From Porphyromonas uenonis DSM 23387 = JCM 13868 (GTDB lineage Bacteria; Bacteroidota; Bacteroidia; Bacteroidales; Porphyromonadaceae): a DNA stretch of 64,000 nucleotides. Below the pieces are notes generated by a model. It saw nothing but the letters and a program-made list of their open reading frames with translations. It was not told the DNA's origin and ran no database searches. This document shows, piece after piece, positions 8,317 through 16,648 of this stretch (the first letter of the stretch is position 1; the number at the start of each line of letters is the position of its first letter). Location of the stretch: NCBI RefSeq assembly GCF_000482365.1, contig NZ_KI535310.1, positions 55,127 through 119,126 of the forward strand, given 5' to 3'. The position numbers and the translations under genes are program-made.

Positions 8317-9318
8317 ATGACAAAAAAAATCTTACTAGCGCTCGCAGCGCTCACAGCACTCACACTGTGCTTCTCGTCCTGTAAGAAGGACAACAAAGGC
8401 AATAACCCCACACCCACAGATGTCAAGCTTGCTGTTAGTCCAGACAATCTAACTGTAATGATTGGCAAGACCGCAGCTCTAGAGATCAAGACCAAGCCAG
8501 CTAACGCTGAGTACACTTGCATCTCTAAGGATCCCGCTATCGCAACTGTCGACAAGAAGGGCGTCATCACAGGTGTCGCTGAGGGCAAGACCACAGTGAC
8601 CGTAACCGCAGGTACTGCTACTAAGGATGTAACTGTTAAGGTTATTCCTCTCGCTGACCTCAAGGACGATATGTACATCGGTCTTTACGACAATGGACTG
8701 GAGAAGAAAATCCCTGCGATCTACATGCCTTACAAAGCAGCTGACCTAACAAAGGCTAAGCAGCAAGAGATTATCTACGCTATGACCTCTAAGGGTTGGG
8801 AGTTCACGCATTACAAAAATGATCCAAATAGCGATATGGCTTTCCTATTCCAAGCTCCAGAGGAAAAGGCTCAGGATTGGCAGATGAAAGGCTTCGCATA
8901 CTATCACAACCCTAAAAAGGGCAATAAATTCTGTGTAGGCACTCAGAGTGCGTGGAAGGGAATTGATCCTCTCGCACCAGAAGATAAGCTTGATGCAAAT
9001 GGCAAGGAGATAAACAAGTTGATCAGAACCGTTGCTAAGGCTTACGGCTTTACAGAGGACTATTCTTCAGGCACACTAAAAGATGGATCAAATGCGTTTA
9101 GTGCTTACAACCTATCAAGAGGAAAAGATCAGCCTCTAGAGCTTTTGGCTTATTCTGATAAGGTTGATGATCCAAAAGATGGAATTGTCTACATTGTTAG
9201 CTTCCAGATCACTTGCAGAGGTCCTAAGGCACCGTCATCTCTAGCTACTCGTACGGCTATTCGCCCAGTACTTGATGAGAACGTTGATCTAAGCATGCTA
9301 CTTCGCAAGAATAAGTAA
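8317..9318 (+). CDS. Putative lipoprotein with a Big2 immunoglobulin-like domain
   Basis: Function unknown. The 333-residue protein begins with a lipoprotein signal peptide (MTKKILLALAALTALTLCFSS, then Cys22) followed by a short charged linker. Residues about 38-110 form a Big2 domain, seen as LAVSPDNLTVMIGKTAAL and the closing GKTTVTVTAG strand. The remaining 220 residues have no family I recognise; they are rich in aromatic and lysine residues and end RPVLDENVDLSMLLRKNK. It is monocistronic, with its own promoter and terminator. Likely surface or periplasm-exposed, by analogy with other Bacteroidales Big2 lipoproteins. Confidence 0.8.
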   Translation: MTKKILLALAALTALTLCFSSCKKDNKGNNPTPTDVKLAVSPDNLTVMIGKTAALEIKTKPANAEYTCISKDPAIATVDKKGVITGVAEGKTTVTVTAGTATKDVTVKVIPLADLKDDMYIGLYDNGLEKKIPAIYMPYKAADLTKAKQQEIIYAMTSKGWEFTHYKNDPNSDMAFLFQAPEEKAQDWQMKGFAYYHNPKKGNKFCVGTQSAWKGIDPLAPEDKLDANGKEINKLIRTVAKAYGFTEDYSSGTLKDGSNAFSAYNLSRGKDQPLELLAYSDKVDDPKDGIVYIVSFQITCRGPKAPSSLATRTAIRPVLDENVDLSMLLRKNK

Positions 9319-9378
9319 TCACCCGTGAGACTATGCTGTAGCACAAATACGACTACACCATAGTACTCCTAGCGTATG

Positions 9379-9427
9379 CCATCCGCTCCTCTTTGCCTAG
9401 CAAGGAAGAGCGGATGGTTCTTTTTAT
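9379..9427 (+). terminator. Terminator after the Big2 lipoprotein
   Basis: CCATCCGCTC at 9379-9388 pairs perfectly with GAGCGGATGG at 9408-9417, followed by TTCTTTTTAT. Confidence 0.85.
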
Positions 9428-9549
9428 AAGCCACCATACCACAGCTGTCAGCCCCCGTTACTCACATGCCTAGACAAAAGGTCAGACGCAAACCGTCGGG
9501 ACGCACGATAGCGTGCCTAGCGGGAGAGGGACCGTTGTGTCAAAGCGAT

Positions 9550-9680
9550 AGGTGTAATCATTCGTGGGGGCGGACCTGCGTGTCCGCCCGATAAATAAAT
9601 GTGGGCATATTAGTCGCTTGTCAATAACGGACGGACACTCAGGTCCGTCCCTACCCTATACTCCGCAAATCGTTACTCGT
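9550..9680. repeat. Divergent MITE-like copy in the 9319-9832 gene-free stretch
   Basis: The stretch between the lipoprotein terminator and rpmH contains no credible gene. A GGGCGGACctgcgtGTCCGCCC palindrome near 9565, a GGACGGACactcaggtCCGTCC palindrome near 9632, and the right end CGTTACTCGT at 9671 resemble the ACGAGTA repeat family, with a diverged interior. Confidence 0.6.
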
Positions 9681-9752
9681 CAAGTGTGACCCTACAAAGG
9701 GTTGTTCGTAAGTTTTTTGCGAAGTAGAGGCGACGGGTAAATATATTTTTTG

Positions 9753-9760
9753 TACCTTTG
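9753..9760 (+). promoter_or_regulatory. -7 element for rpmH
   Basis: TACCTTTG, 72 bp before the rpmH ATG and preceded by an AT-rich run. No clear -33 element was found. Confidence 0.7.
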
Positions 9761-9832
9761 CCAACCGAAGCCTTTACTCATAGCGAGTGAGTCCTTCACC
9801 ATAGTAATCATAAGCATCAGAGACATACCGAT

Positions 9833-9979
9833 ATGAAGCGTACATTCCAACCATCGAACCGTAAGAGAAAGAACAAGCACGGATTTAGAGCTCGTATGGC
9901 GACTGCATCAGGTCGCAAGGTACTAGCTATGCGTCGCGCCAAGGGTCGCGCTAAGCTATCCGTATCTGACGAGTACTAG
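9833..9979 (+). CDS. rpmH: 50S ribosomal protein L34
   Basis: Forty-eight-residue protein of the large ribosomal subunit. The sequence [18 protein letters not shown] followed by [19 protein letters not shown] is the L34 signature over its full length, and the C-terminus SVSDEY is a common Bacteroidetes ending. It has its own promoter 72 bp upstream and a strong terminator behind it. The usual rnpA neighbour is absent. An ORF on the opposite strand covering this site is only a shadow. Confidence 0.97.
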   Translation: MKRTFQPSNRKRKNKHGFRARMATASGRKVLAMRRAKGRAKLSVSDEY

Positions 9980-10049
9980 TATCCCGTCGCACCTCTTTCC
10001 TAACCCATAAGGTTACATGCTCTAGATAGCTCCCTATCTAGCGCATGTG

Positions 10050-10098
10050 CAGGCTCACACCTAGAGCATACGTCACTCTGGGTGTGAGCCTGTTTTTG
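10050..10098 (+). terminator. Terminator after rpmH
   Basis: CAGGCTCACACC at 10050 pairs perfectly with GGTGTGAGCCTG ending at 10092, then TTTTTGTC. The 25-nt loop region is long for a terminator. Confidence 0.8.
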
Positions 10099-10126
10099 TC
10101 AAGAGAGCGAGAGAGAATCCTCTTAA

Positions 10127-10294
10127 CATGTAACCCTTTGTAGGGACGCACGGTCGTGCGTCCGTTGTAGTACAGCAAGACGTGTAACGGCTGTAGGGAC
10201 GCTCGGTCGAGCGTCCGTCCCCGTTAAAACCACAACGCTATAACCTTTGATACAACGGACGCACGACCGTGCGTCCCTACAAAGTGCTACTCGT
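10127..10294. repeat. MITE-like repeat, two-module copy
   Basis: This fills most of the 9980-10326 gap. The left half repeats the CGTGTAAC-TGTAGGGACGCACGGTCGTGCGTCCG module twice. It then has the GTCCGTCCCCGTTAAAAC core, a TAACCTTTGATACAACGG segment, and a right end CGTGCGTCCCTAC leading to GCTACTCGT. The ends are inverted relative to each other. Confidence 0.8.
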
Positions 10295-10296
10295 CC

Positions 10297-10345
10297 CTCT
10301 AGCCTCTAACCTCTAATCTCTAATCTCTAACTTCTAATCTCTAAT
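10297..10345. repeat. 7-bp tandem repeat running into the pabC 3' end
   Basis: Seven consecutive heptamers (CTCTAGC, CTCTAAC, CTCTAAT twice, CTCTAAC, TTCTAAT, CTCTAAT). The pabC stop codon at 10327-10329 lies inside them. Confidence 0.9.
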
Positions 10346-10932
10346 TCTATCCGCTCCGACCACGGCATCATCGCATTGATGAGGGCGATGCGATCGTAGG
10401 CGGGTAGTGTAGCGAGCGGTATGTCTCGAGGTGTCAGTACGCCCTCGGCGATCAGATGCGCGCGCTGCACCCCAGCAAGTAGTGGCACACGAGGCGTGTA
10501 CCAGCGATTCCCTTGGCGCAAAGCGATATTCGTGTAGGAGCTGTCCGTGAGCAAGCCCTCCTCATTGACGATCACGATCTCATCCGCCTCACCACGCAAC
10601 TCCAGTAGTGCTTGCAAAGCTTCCCGGTCGGCCCACTTGAGATGGTAGTCCAGCGCAGGCGCAGCGACAGCTCTTAGCGATCCGATCGTACGCCGATGAT
10701 AAGGAGCGTAGCCCACCTCCAGAGGCTCCGCATCATATAGGAGACGACACTTGACCACCCCCATGAGTGACGCCGGACAAGGGTGCTGCGCCAGATAGTC
10801 CGCCAGTCGCCAGCGAGGCTTGACGCCATACTCAGCGAGCGACCGGTCGACACGCTCTTGGTGCAGGGGCAGCAGCTCCGGCTCGCCATCTACGTAGCGG
10901 ATGCTCTCTAGTAATAACGGTACTCGACTCAT
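10327..10932 (-). CDS. pabC: Aminotransferase class IV, probable 4-amino-4-deoxychorismate lyase
   Basis: PLP enzyme expected to release pyruvate from aminodeoxychorismate to give p-aminobenzoate for folate. It has 201 residues, shorter than E. coli PabC (about 270). ATG 10932 overlaps the pabB stop (ATGA), fixing the start. Class IV features are YHLKWADREAL, with the candidate PLP lysine, and EADEIVIVNEEGLLTDSSYTNI, the cofactor and strand region. Its last residues (LEIRS) are encoded by a heptamer tandem repeat, so the natural C-terminus may have been altered. Context with pabB and divergent pabA supports PabC over a branched-chain aminotransferase. Confidence 0.85.
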   Translation of the reverse strand: MSRVPLLLESIRYVDGEPELLPLHQERVDRSLAEYGVKPRWRLADYLAQHPCPASLMGVVKCRLLYDAEPLEVGYAPYHRRTIGSLRAVAAPALDYHLKWADREALQALLELRGEADEIVIVNEEGLLTDSSYTNIALRQGNRWYTPRVPLLAGVQRAHLIAEGVLTPRDIPLATLPAYDRIALINAMMPWSERIELEIRS

Positions 10933-11897
10933 ACGAATGGTAGATAAACTTTCTGACACACCTCCCGATACTCCTCCGCACAGTGACTATTGATCGTGAT
11001 CCCGCCACCGCTACGGTAGCGCAGCGCTCCATCCGCCTGCTGCTCTATGAAGCGTATCATCACGCCACTGTCCAGCGTCTCCCCGTCGAAGTATCCACAG
11101 ATGCCCGTGTAAAAGCCTCTCGGCTCCCCCTCCGCTGTGGCGATAGCCCGTACGGTCGCCTCCTTGGGCGCTCCGCTAATAGAGCCCGCCGGGAGCAGTT
11201 CGCTCAGGATACTCCCGAGATGAGCACGCCAGTCGGGAGCAAGCTGCCCAACGATCTCCGAGCTCACCTGAAGCAAGTGTCCACGACTAGTAACCAATTC
11301 ATCGATATACCTAAAGCGCCTCACCGCCACGTCGTGGCTCACGCAGCTCAAGTCGTTGCGTATCAGATCAGTGATCGTGTAGTGCTCGGCCGTCTCCTTG
11401 TAGTCGCTGAGGATCGTCGCAGCTGCATCGGGCAGGGTCGCATCTATCGTCCCCTTCATCGGGTAGCAACTAATCTCATTCCCCACGATGCGCACGAAGG
11501 TCTCAGGCGAAAAGCAAACGAACCGCCCTGGCAGATAGCACTTATAGCGAGCTTGCGAACGAAGGAAGACCTCTTCCAGCGAGATATTCAGCTCTATGGG
11601 AGTCGCCACCGTCAGATTGGCCAAAAAGCTATCGCCCCGCTCCAACGCATGACGGATCACTGCGAAACGCTCCGCATAAGCCTCCTCGCTGATCGGCGTG
11701 GCGCGTAGCACAGCAGGCGTATCGCTCACGGAGCGTGCCAAGCGATTGGTCACGCCACCAATATCGAAGAGTAGCTCTTGCTGCGCCAATGGCTCCTCCA
11801 GAAGGATCAGTTCGCTCATCTCGTAGTCTAGGCAGAAGACAAAGGGCTTGCCCTGCCCGCCCAGTTCGTTGAGCCTATCAATCATCGATTGCTTCAT
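10929..11897 (-). CDS. pabB: Aminodeoxychorismate synthase component I
   Basis: Converts chorismate plus ammonia from PabA into 4-amino-4-deoxychorismate. It has 322 residues, a short form lacking much of the N-terminal region of E. coli PabB (453). The chorismate-binding core is intact: PMKGTIDATLPDA, SGAPKEATVRAI, RGFYTGICGYFDG and the final GGGITINSH block. ATG 11897 is chosen; a frame extending to 11984 runs through a MITE-like repeat and would add repeat-derived residues. The stop overlaps the pabC start. Confidence 0.92.
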   Translation of the reverse strand: MKQSMIDRLNELGGQGKPFVFCLDYEMSELILLEEPLAQQELLFDIGGVTNRLARSVSDTPAVLRATPISEEAYAERFAVIRHALERGDSFLANLTVATPIELNISLEEVFLRSQARYKCYLPGRFVCFSPETFVRIVGNEISCYPMKGTIDATLPDAAATILSDYKETAEHYTITDLIRNDLSCVSHDVAVRRFRYIDELVTSRGHLLQVSSEIVGQLAPDWRAHLGSILSELLPAGSISGAPKEATVRAIATAEGEPRGFYTGICGYFDGETLDSGVMIRFIEQQADGALRYRSGGGITINSHCAEEYREVCQKVYLPFV

Positions 11898-11936
11898 ATC
11901 ATTCACTCTTTCTGCATTATGTATCCGCTCCACGAG

Positions 11937-12066
11937 ACGAGTAACGGCTTGTAGGGACGCTCGGTCGAGCGTCCGTTGTGTCAAAGGTTACAGCATCGTT
12001 GTTTTAACGGGGACGGACGCCCTCCCTCTAGACACGATCGTGCGTCCCTACAAATCGTTACCCGTC
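11937..12066. repeat. MITE-like repeat between pabB and pabA
   Basis: A 130-bp copy between the divergent pabB and pabA genes. The left end is ACGAGTAACGGCTTGTAGGG, followed by the palindrome GCTCGGTCGAGC, then TTGTGTCAAAGGTTACAGC and the TTTAACGGGGACGGACG core. It ends CGTGCGTCCCTAC leading to CGTTACCCGT. On the minus strand it reads TAACCTTTGACAC toward pabB, close to a -7 motif but with one extra base. Confidence 0.85.
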
Positions 12067-12149
12067 AAGGGCGTTTGGACATATCATTCACTCTTTCTGC
12101 ATCCCAAGCTTCGTTTGTATCTGCAAATATACTATCTTCGTGGCTTGTA

Positions 12150-12725
12150 ATGAAACATCTACTGATAGCCGACAATCACGACTCCTTTGTCTACAACCTC
12201 GTAGAACTCTTGCGCCAGCTCGACGAGTGCACCCTGGAGATACACTACACGGAGCAGATCACGCCCGCCATGGTAGCGCGCAGTCACGGCATCCTACTCT
12301 CTCCAGGGCCTGGGATCCCCACGGAGCAGAGCCATCTGATGGAGCTCATCGACAGCTACCACACGGAGCTACCCATGCTGGGTGTCTGCCTAGGACATCA
12401 AGCACTCGCAGCCTACTGCGGTGCTGAGTTAGTGCAGCTTCGCGCACCCCTCCACGGGCATACCGACCAACTCATCATCGAGCATCACGACGAACTGCTA
12501 CGAGACATCCCGACAGGTAGCCACATCGGTCGGTATCACTCGTGGGTCGTGCAGCCAGACAACCTCCCCGACACGCTACAAGTCTCGGCACACGCGCAGT
12601 CCGACGGCACCATCATGGCGCTACGGCATTGCGACCTGCCGCTCTGGGGCGTACAGTTTCACCCCGAGAGCTACATCTCCGACCACGGACGCTGCTATCT
12701 GCACAACTTCATCGCCCAGCTCTAG
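12150..12725 (+). CDS. pabA: Aminodeoxychorismate/anthranilate synthase glutamine amidotransferase
   Basis: Class I amidotransferase that feeds ammonia to PabB. It has 191 residues starting MKHLLIADNHDSFVYNL. The catalytic cysteine lies in GVCLGHQALA (about residue 78) and the His-Glu pair in VQFHPES near the C-terminus; the oxyanion turn is in LSPGPGIP. PabA and TrpG are hard to separate by sequence; the divergent pabB-pabC pair next door favours PabA. A TATCTTCG motif at about 12133 could be a weak -7 element with a very short leader. Confidence 0.9.
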   Translation: MKHLLIADNHDSFVYNLVELLRQLDECTLEIHYTEQITPAMVARSHGILLSPGPGIPTEQSHLMELIDSYHTELPMLGVCLGHQALAAYCGAELVQLRAPLHGHTDQLIIEHHDELLRDIPTGSHIGRYHSWVVQPDNLPDTLQVSAHAQSDGTIMALRHCDLPLWGVQFHPESYISDHGRCYLHNFIAQL

Positions 12726-12754
12726 CGCCCCTCCCCCCGCCCTTCAGCCAAAAT

Positions 12755-12810
12755 CACTTTTCCAAAAGCTACTTTCGCACGAAAAGTCGCTTTTCAAAAA
12801 GCGAACTCTA
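12755..12810. repeat. Imperfect palindromes of an ACTTTT/AAAAGT type
   Basis: Three short imperfect palindromes in tandem (ACTTTTccAAAAGCT, ACTTTCGcaCGAAAAGT, CGCTTTTcaAAAAGCG) just after pabA. They recall the other small-palindrome arrays, but the spacing is about 16-18 bp rather than 22. Confidence 0.55.
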
Positions 12811-12831
12811 TCGCAAATCGGACAACCCGAT

Positions 12832-12874
12832 GGACGAGTAACGATCGTGCGCTACTACGGCGGGTTACTCGTCC
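12832..12874. repeat. Minimal inverted pair of MITE ends
   Basis: GGACGAGTAAC at 12832-12842 and its perfect complement GTTACTCGTCC at 12864-12874 enclose only 21 bp. These are the outer ends of the ACGAGTA repeat family without its body. The rest of the gap between pabA and thrS (12726-13022) holds the thrS promoter. Confidence 0.7.
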
Positions 12875-12942
12875 GATGCGCTCCGAGCGGACTGTACGTC
12901 AGAGTGAAATGTGCGGAGGGATATCCGTGAGTGCTTTTTTTG

Positions 12943-12950
12943 TACCTTTG
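12943..12950 (+). promoter_or_regulatory. -7 element for thrS
   Basis: TACCTTTG after a run of T; the leader to ATG 13023 is about 65 nt. It likely serves the thrS-infC-rpmI-rplT group. Confidence 0.75.
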
Positions 12951-13022
12951 CGGTGTATATACCTTTTGGAGCATGTTGCCGTGGCAACGGTCTCCTTTTT
13001 AGTCGACTACAACACACCACTT

Positions 13023-14975
13023 ATGTCTGATCAGATACATATCACGCTACCCGATGGGAGTGTTAAGGAAATGAAGCAGGGCTCGACCCCGCTAGATATA
13101 GCTAATAGCATCAGCGAGCGACTGGCGCAGGAGGTCCTAGCGGCCGAGTGCGATGGCAAACTCATAGATGTGCGCACTCCGCTCATGCAGGACGCCCACA
13201 TCAAGCTCCTCAAGTGGGAGGACGAGGGTGGTAAGCACGCTTTCTGGCACACCTCGGCTCACCTGATGGCGGAGGCACTGCAGGAGCTTTACCCTGGCGT
13301 ACAGTTTGGCATAGGACCTGCTATCGAGGCGGGCTTTTACTATGATATAGATACTGGCGATGAGCTAATCAAAGCGGAGGATCTACCGAAGATCGAGGCT
13401 AAGATGCTCGAATTGGCGCGTCGCAAGGAGACGCTCGAGCGCAAAGCGATCTCTAAGAGCGATGCGCTGGACTTCTTCAAGAAGACGGGACAGGGCTACA
13501 AGCTAGAGCTAATCAACGATCTAGAGGATGGCACCATCACGACCTATACGCAGGGTGCCTTCACCGACCTATGCCGTGGTCCGCACCTTCCCTCTACCGC
13601 ACCTATCAAGGCAGTCAAGCTGCTGAGCGTGGCTGGCGCTTACTGGCGTGGCGATGAGACGCGCAAGCAGTTGACTCGTATATATGGTATCACCTTCCCA
13701 AAGAAGAAACTCCTGGATGAGTACCTTGCTTTGCTCGAAGAGGCAAAGAAGCGCGACCACCGTAAGATAGGTAAGGAGCTGGAGCTCTTCGCCTTCTCAC
13801 AGCGTGTCGGACAGGGCTTGCCTCTCTGGCTACCACGTGGCACACAGCTCAGACTCAAGCTGGAGGACTTCCTCAAGCGTATCCAAAAGCGCTACGGCTA
13901 TCAGCAGGTGATGACACCTCACATCGGCAATGTGGAGCTATACAAGACGAGTGGCCACTATGCTAAGTATGGTGCTGACTCATTTCAAGTAATCACGACA
14001 CCGCAAGAGGGGGAGGCTTTCATGCTTAAACCGATGAACTGCCCCCACCACTGCGAGATATACAAGCTCAAGCCACACTCCTACAGGGATCTGCCTGTGC
14101 GTCTGGCTGAGTTTGGTACAGTCTATCGCTACGAGCAGAGCGGTGAGCTACACGGATTGACACGTGTACGTGGCTTCACGCAAGACGATGCCCACATCTT
14201 CTGCCGTCCTGATCAGGTCAAGGAGGAGTTCCTCAAGGTGATGGAGATCATCTTCATCATCTTTAGAGCGCTAGACTTTGAGAACTTTGAGGCGCAGATC
14301 TCGCTACGCAGCCAGACTGACCGTAGCAAGTACATCGGTAGCGAGGAGAACTGGGATCGTGCTGAGCAAGCTATCATCGAGGCTTGTCAGGAGGCTGGTC
14401 TACCCGCTCACGTTGAGTACGACGAGGCTGCTTTCTACGGACCAAAGCTTGACTTTATGGTCAAGGATGCTCTCGGTAGACGCTGGCAGCTGGGTACGAT
14501 CCAGGTCGACTACAACCTACCCGAGCGCTTTGAGCTAGAGTACACCGGCGAGGACAATCAGAAGCACCGTCCGGTGATGATACACCGCGCACCCTTTGGG
14601 TCGATGGAGCGATTCGTAGCGGTACTCATAGAGCACACGGCGGGCAAGTTCCCCCTCTGGCTGGCTCCCGACCAGGTGGTCATACTACCAGTCTCAGAGC
14701 GCTTCAACGAATACGCATACGAGGTGGCAGCAACTCTAGGCGAGCATGACATCAACGTATCGGTCGATGACCGCAACGAGAAGGTGGGTCGCAAGATCCG
14801 TGACAATGAGCTCAAGCGCATCCCCTACATGCTGATCGTCGGTGAGCAGGAGCAAGCTGACGGCACAGTCTCAGTGCGTAAGCAAGGCGAGGGTGATGCT
14901 GGTACAGAAAAAATTAGTACCTTTGCCGAGCGTATCCTTCAGGAGATAGAGAGTCAGATGAACGCTAATGCGTAG
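13023..14975 (+). CDS. thrS: Threonyl-tRNA synthetase
   Basis: Class II synthetase charging tRNA-Thr. It has 650 residues from ATG 13023. The frame is open further upstream but passes through the promoter, so that extension was rejected. The TGS domain comes first ([11 protein letters not shown]), then the editing domain with the zinc-type HTSAH motif at about residue 78. The catalytic core follows ([34 protein letters not shown]) and then the anticodon-binding domain ([18 protein letters not shown]). It heads a translation cluster with infC, rpmI and rplT, a classical order. Confidence 0.97.
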   Translation: MSDQIHITLPDGSVKEMKQGSTPLDIANSISERLAQEVLAAECDGKLIDVRTPLMQDAHIKLLKWEDEGGKHAFWHTSAHLMAEALQELYPGVQFGIGPAIEAGFYYDIDTGDELIKAEDLPKIEAKMLELARRKETLERKAISKSDALDFFKKTGQGYKLELINDLEDGTITTYTQGAFTDLCRGPHLPSTAPIKAVKLLSVAGAYWRGDETRKQLTRIYGITFPKKKLLDEYLALLEEAKKRDHRKIGKELELFAFSQRVGQGLPLWLPRGTQLRLKLEDFLKRIQKRYGYQQVMTPHIGNVELYKTSGHYAKYGADSFQVITTPQEGEAFMLKPMNCPHHCEIYKLKPHSYRDLPVRLAEFGTVYRYEQSGELHGLTRVRGFTQDDAHIFCRPDQVKEEFLKVMEIIFIIFRALDFENFEAQISLRSQTDRSKYIGSEENWDRAEQAIIEACQEAGLPAHVEYDEAAFYGPKLDFMVKDALGRRWQLGTIQVDYNLPERFELEYTGEDNQKHRPVMIHRAPFGSMERFVAVLIEHTAGKFPLWLAPDQVVILPVSERFNEYAYEVAATLGEHDINVSVDDRNEKVGRKIRDNELKRIPYMLIVGEQEQADGTVSVRKQGEGDAGTEKISTFAERILQEIESQMNANA

Positions 14976-15077
14976 TCCCCACCCTTTATCCCGACAGATC
15001 GCATCAATCTAAGTACTTGATCCAATAACCAAACCTAGCACACTGCTAACAAATCACTAACTGCTAATTGCAGACGA

Positions 15078-15707
15078 ATGGCAAACAGTAGAAATTTCAG
15101 ACGTCCACCCATCAAAGAGCAACCGAACCGCATCAACGAGCAGATACCTCACCGCGAGGTACGTCTGGTCGGTGACAACGTAGATCAGGGAGTCTACCCT
15201 ATCCAACAGGCTCGTCGTATAGCTGAGCTTCAGGGGCTAGACCTTGTGGAGATCTCGCCAAACGCAGAGCCTCCCGTATGTCGTGTGACTGACTATCAGA
15301 AGTTTCTCTATCAGCAGAAGAAGCGACAGAAGGAGCAGAAGGCTAAGCAGGCTAAGGTGGTGGTCAAGGAGATTCGCTTCGGGCCTCAGACAGATGACCA
15401 CGACTACAACTTCAAGCTACGTCACGCCGAGGGCTTTCTCAAGGATGGCTTTAAGGTCAAGGCGTACGTCTTCTTCCGTGGTCGCAGCATCCTCTTTAAG
15501 GATCAGGGCGAGATACTTCTTCTCCGCTTTGCCAATGACCTAGAGGAGCTAGCACGTGTGGAGAGTATGCCCGTGCTAGAGGGTAAGCGCATGACGATTA
15601 TGTTGGCGCCCAAGCCCGCCTCTGCCAAGGGTAAGAAGAAGGAGCCGAAGCAGACCAGCGAGGAGCCGACGGATCAGGAAGCATCTGAGGAAAACGATAG
15701 CGAATAG
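15078..15707 (+). CDS. infC: Translation initiation factor IF-3
   Basis: Binds the 30S subunit and ensures fidelity of start-codon choice. It has 209 residues. The N-domain begins near [17 protein letters not shown] and the C-domain includes [18 protein letters not shown] and [11 protein letters not shown]. The last 30 residues are a Lys/Glu/Ser-rich tail (GKKKEPKQ, then acidic) longer than in E. coli (180) and usual in Bacteroidetes. The start is an ordinary ATG at 15078; the rare AUU start known from enterobacteria is not used here. Confidence 0.96.
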   Translation: MANSRNFRRPPIKEQPNRINEQIPHREVRLVGDNVDQGVYPIQQARRIAELQGLDLVEISPNAEPPVCRVTDYQKFLYQQKKRQKEQKAKQAKVVVKEIRFGPQTDDHDYNFKLRHAEGFLKDGFKVKAYVFFRGRSILFKDQGEILLLRFANDLEELARVESMPVLEGKRMTIMLAPKPASAKGKKKEPKQTSEEPTDQEASEENDSE

Positions 15708-15755
15708 TCATAACACAGACACATTCATAAGCAAGTAAATCCACCTACTCCACCC

Positions 15756-15774
15756 GCTACGCCAGGTGCGTAGC
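15756..15774 (+). promoter_or_regulatory. Hairpin in the infC-rpmI spacer
   Basis: GCTACGC and GCGTAGC form a perfect 7-bp stem around CAGGT in the 159-nt spacer before rpmI. The position fits an L20-type autoregulatory leader, but no specific leader motif was recognised. Confidence 0.4.
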
Positions 15775-15866
15775 AGACTATCCAAACGGGCATAGGCGTG
15801 CCTCTAGGTAGTTGGTCGGAGGGGTGAGTCTAACAATAGTTTCACACAAATCAAAATCCAAACAAA

Positions 15867-16061
15867 ATGCCTAAACAGAAGACAGTATCAGGCGCTAAGA
15901 AGCGTTTTTTCCTGACAGGTAGCGGACGCATTAAGCGTAAGCATGCGTACAAGAGTCACATCCTCACCAAAAAGAGCAAGAAGCGTAAGCGCAATCTTAC
16001 CTACACTGCTCTCGTGCACCCGCACAATGAGCATAGCGTTAAGGAGATGCTCAACCTCTAA
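15867..16061 (+). CDS. rpmI: 50S ribosomal protein L35
   Basis: Sixty-four-residue basic protein of the large subunit. The sequence [20 protein letters not shown] followed by [20 protein letters not shown] is a full-length L35. It lies 159 nt after infC and 58 nt before rplT, the conserved IF3-L35-L20 order. Confidence 0.97.
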   Translation: MPKQKTVSGAKKRFFLTGSGRIKRKHAYKSHILTKKSKKRKRNLTYTALVHPHNEHSVKEMLNL

Positions 16062-16119
16062 ACCGAGGATTCAACAGAGTTTAGTACGTATCTATCAAAC
16101 ACACTAATCGACACAAGAA

Positions 16120-16467
16120 ATGCCTAGATCAGTAAATCACGTCGCTTCACGAGCTAAGCGCAAGAGAATACTCAAGCTAACACGCGGATACATCGGTGCC
16201 CGCAGAAACGTATGGACCGTAGCCAAGAATGGCTGGGAGAAGGGTCTCACCTATGCCTACCGTGACCGCAAGAATAAGAAGCGCTCTTTCCGTGCTCTAT
16301 GGATACAGCGTATCAATGCGGCTGCACGCCTAGAGGGTATGACCTACTCTACACTCATGGGTGCCCTACACAAGCAGGGGATTGAGATCAATCGTAAGGT
16401 CCTCGCTGACCTCGCTATGAACAATCCCGAAGCCTTTAAGTCTATCTGCGAAAAGGCTAGAGGCTAA
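16120..16467 (+). CDS. rplT: 50S ribosomal protein L20
   Basis: 115-residue assembly-critical protein of the large subunit. It shows the L20 signatures [30 protein letters not shown] and the [21 protein letters not shown] segment. In many bacteria L20 represses its own operon by binding the leader; here the only candidate site is the hairpin in the infC-rpmI spacer. Confidence 0.97.
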   Translation: MPRSVNHVASRAKRKRILKLTRGYIGARRNVWTVAKNGWEKGLTYAYRDRKNKKRSFRALWIQRINAAARLEGMTYSTLMGALHKQGIEINRKVLADLAMNNPEAFKSICEKARG

Positions 16468-16492
16468 ACGAGCACTCCTCTAATACAGAGCC

Positions 16493-16557
16493 TAGGCGCA
16501 AGACACAGGACGCACGATGTCTCCTTTACGACATCACGATCTTGAGTCTTGCGTCTA
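16493..16557 (+). terminator. Long hairpin after rplT
   Basis: TAGGCGCAAGAC at 16493 pairs with GTCTTGCGTCTA ending at 16557, with an inner GATGTC/GACATC stem. There is no long T-run, so it may be a terminator or an RNA-stabilising stem. Confidence 0.55.
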
Positions 16558-16588
16558 GTCATTCATTTAATCTATCTCCTATCGAGTT

Positions 16589-16604
16589 GCTACCGGAGGG
16601 TAGC
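16589..16604 (+). terminator. Small hairpin before purB
   Basis: GCTACC-GGAG-GGTAGC is a perfect 6-bp stem followed at short distance by CTCCTTTTGTC. It could terminate the rplT transcript or attenuate purB. Confidence 0.5.
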
Positions 16605-16648
16605 AGGCTCCTTTTGTCATCTTACCACACTCTTCAATCCACAACAGT

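Noticed and set aside
9692..9880. Minus-strand ORF across the rpmH promoter
   Set aside because: Antisense shadow of rpmH and its leader; no protein-like sequence.
11898..11984. pabB N-terminal extension
   Set aside because: The added codons come from a dispersed repeat element.
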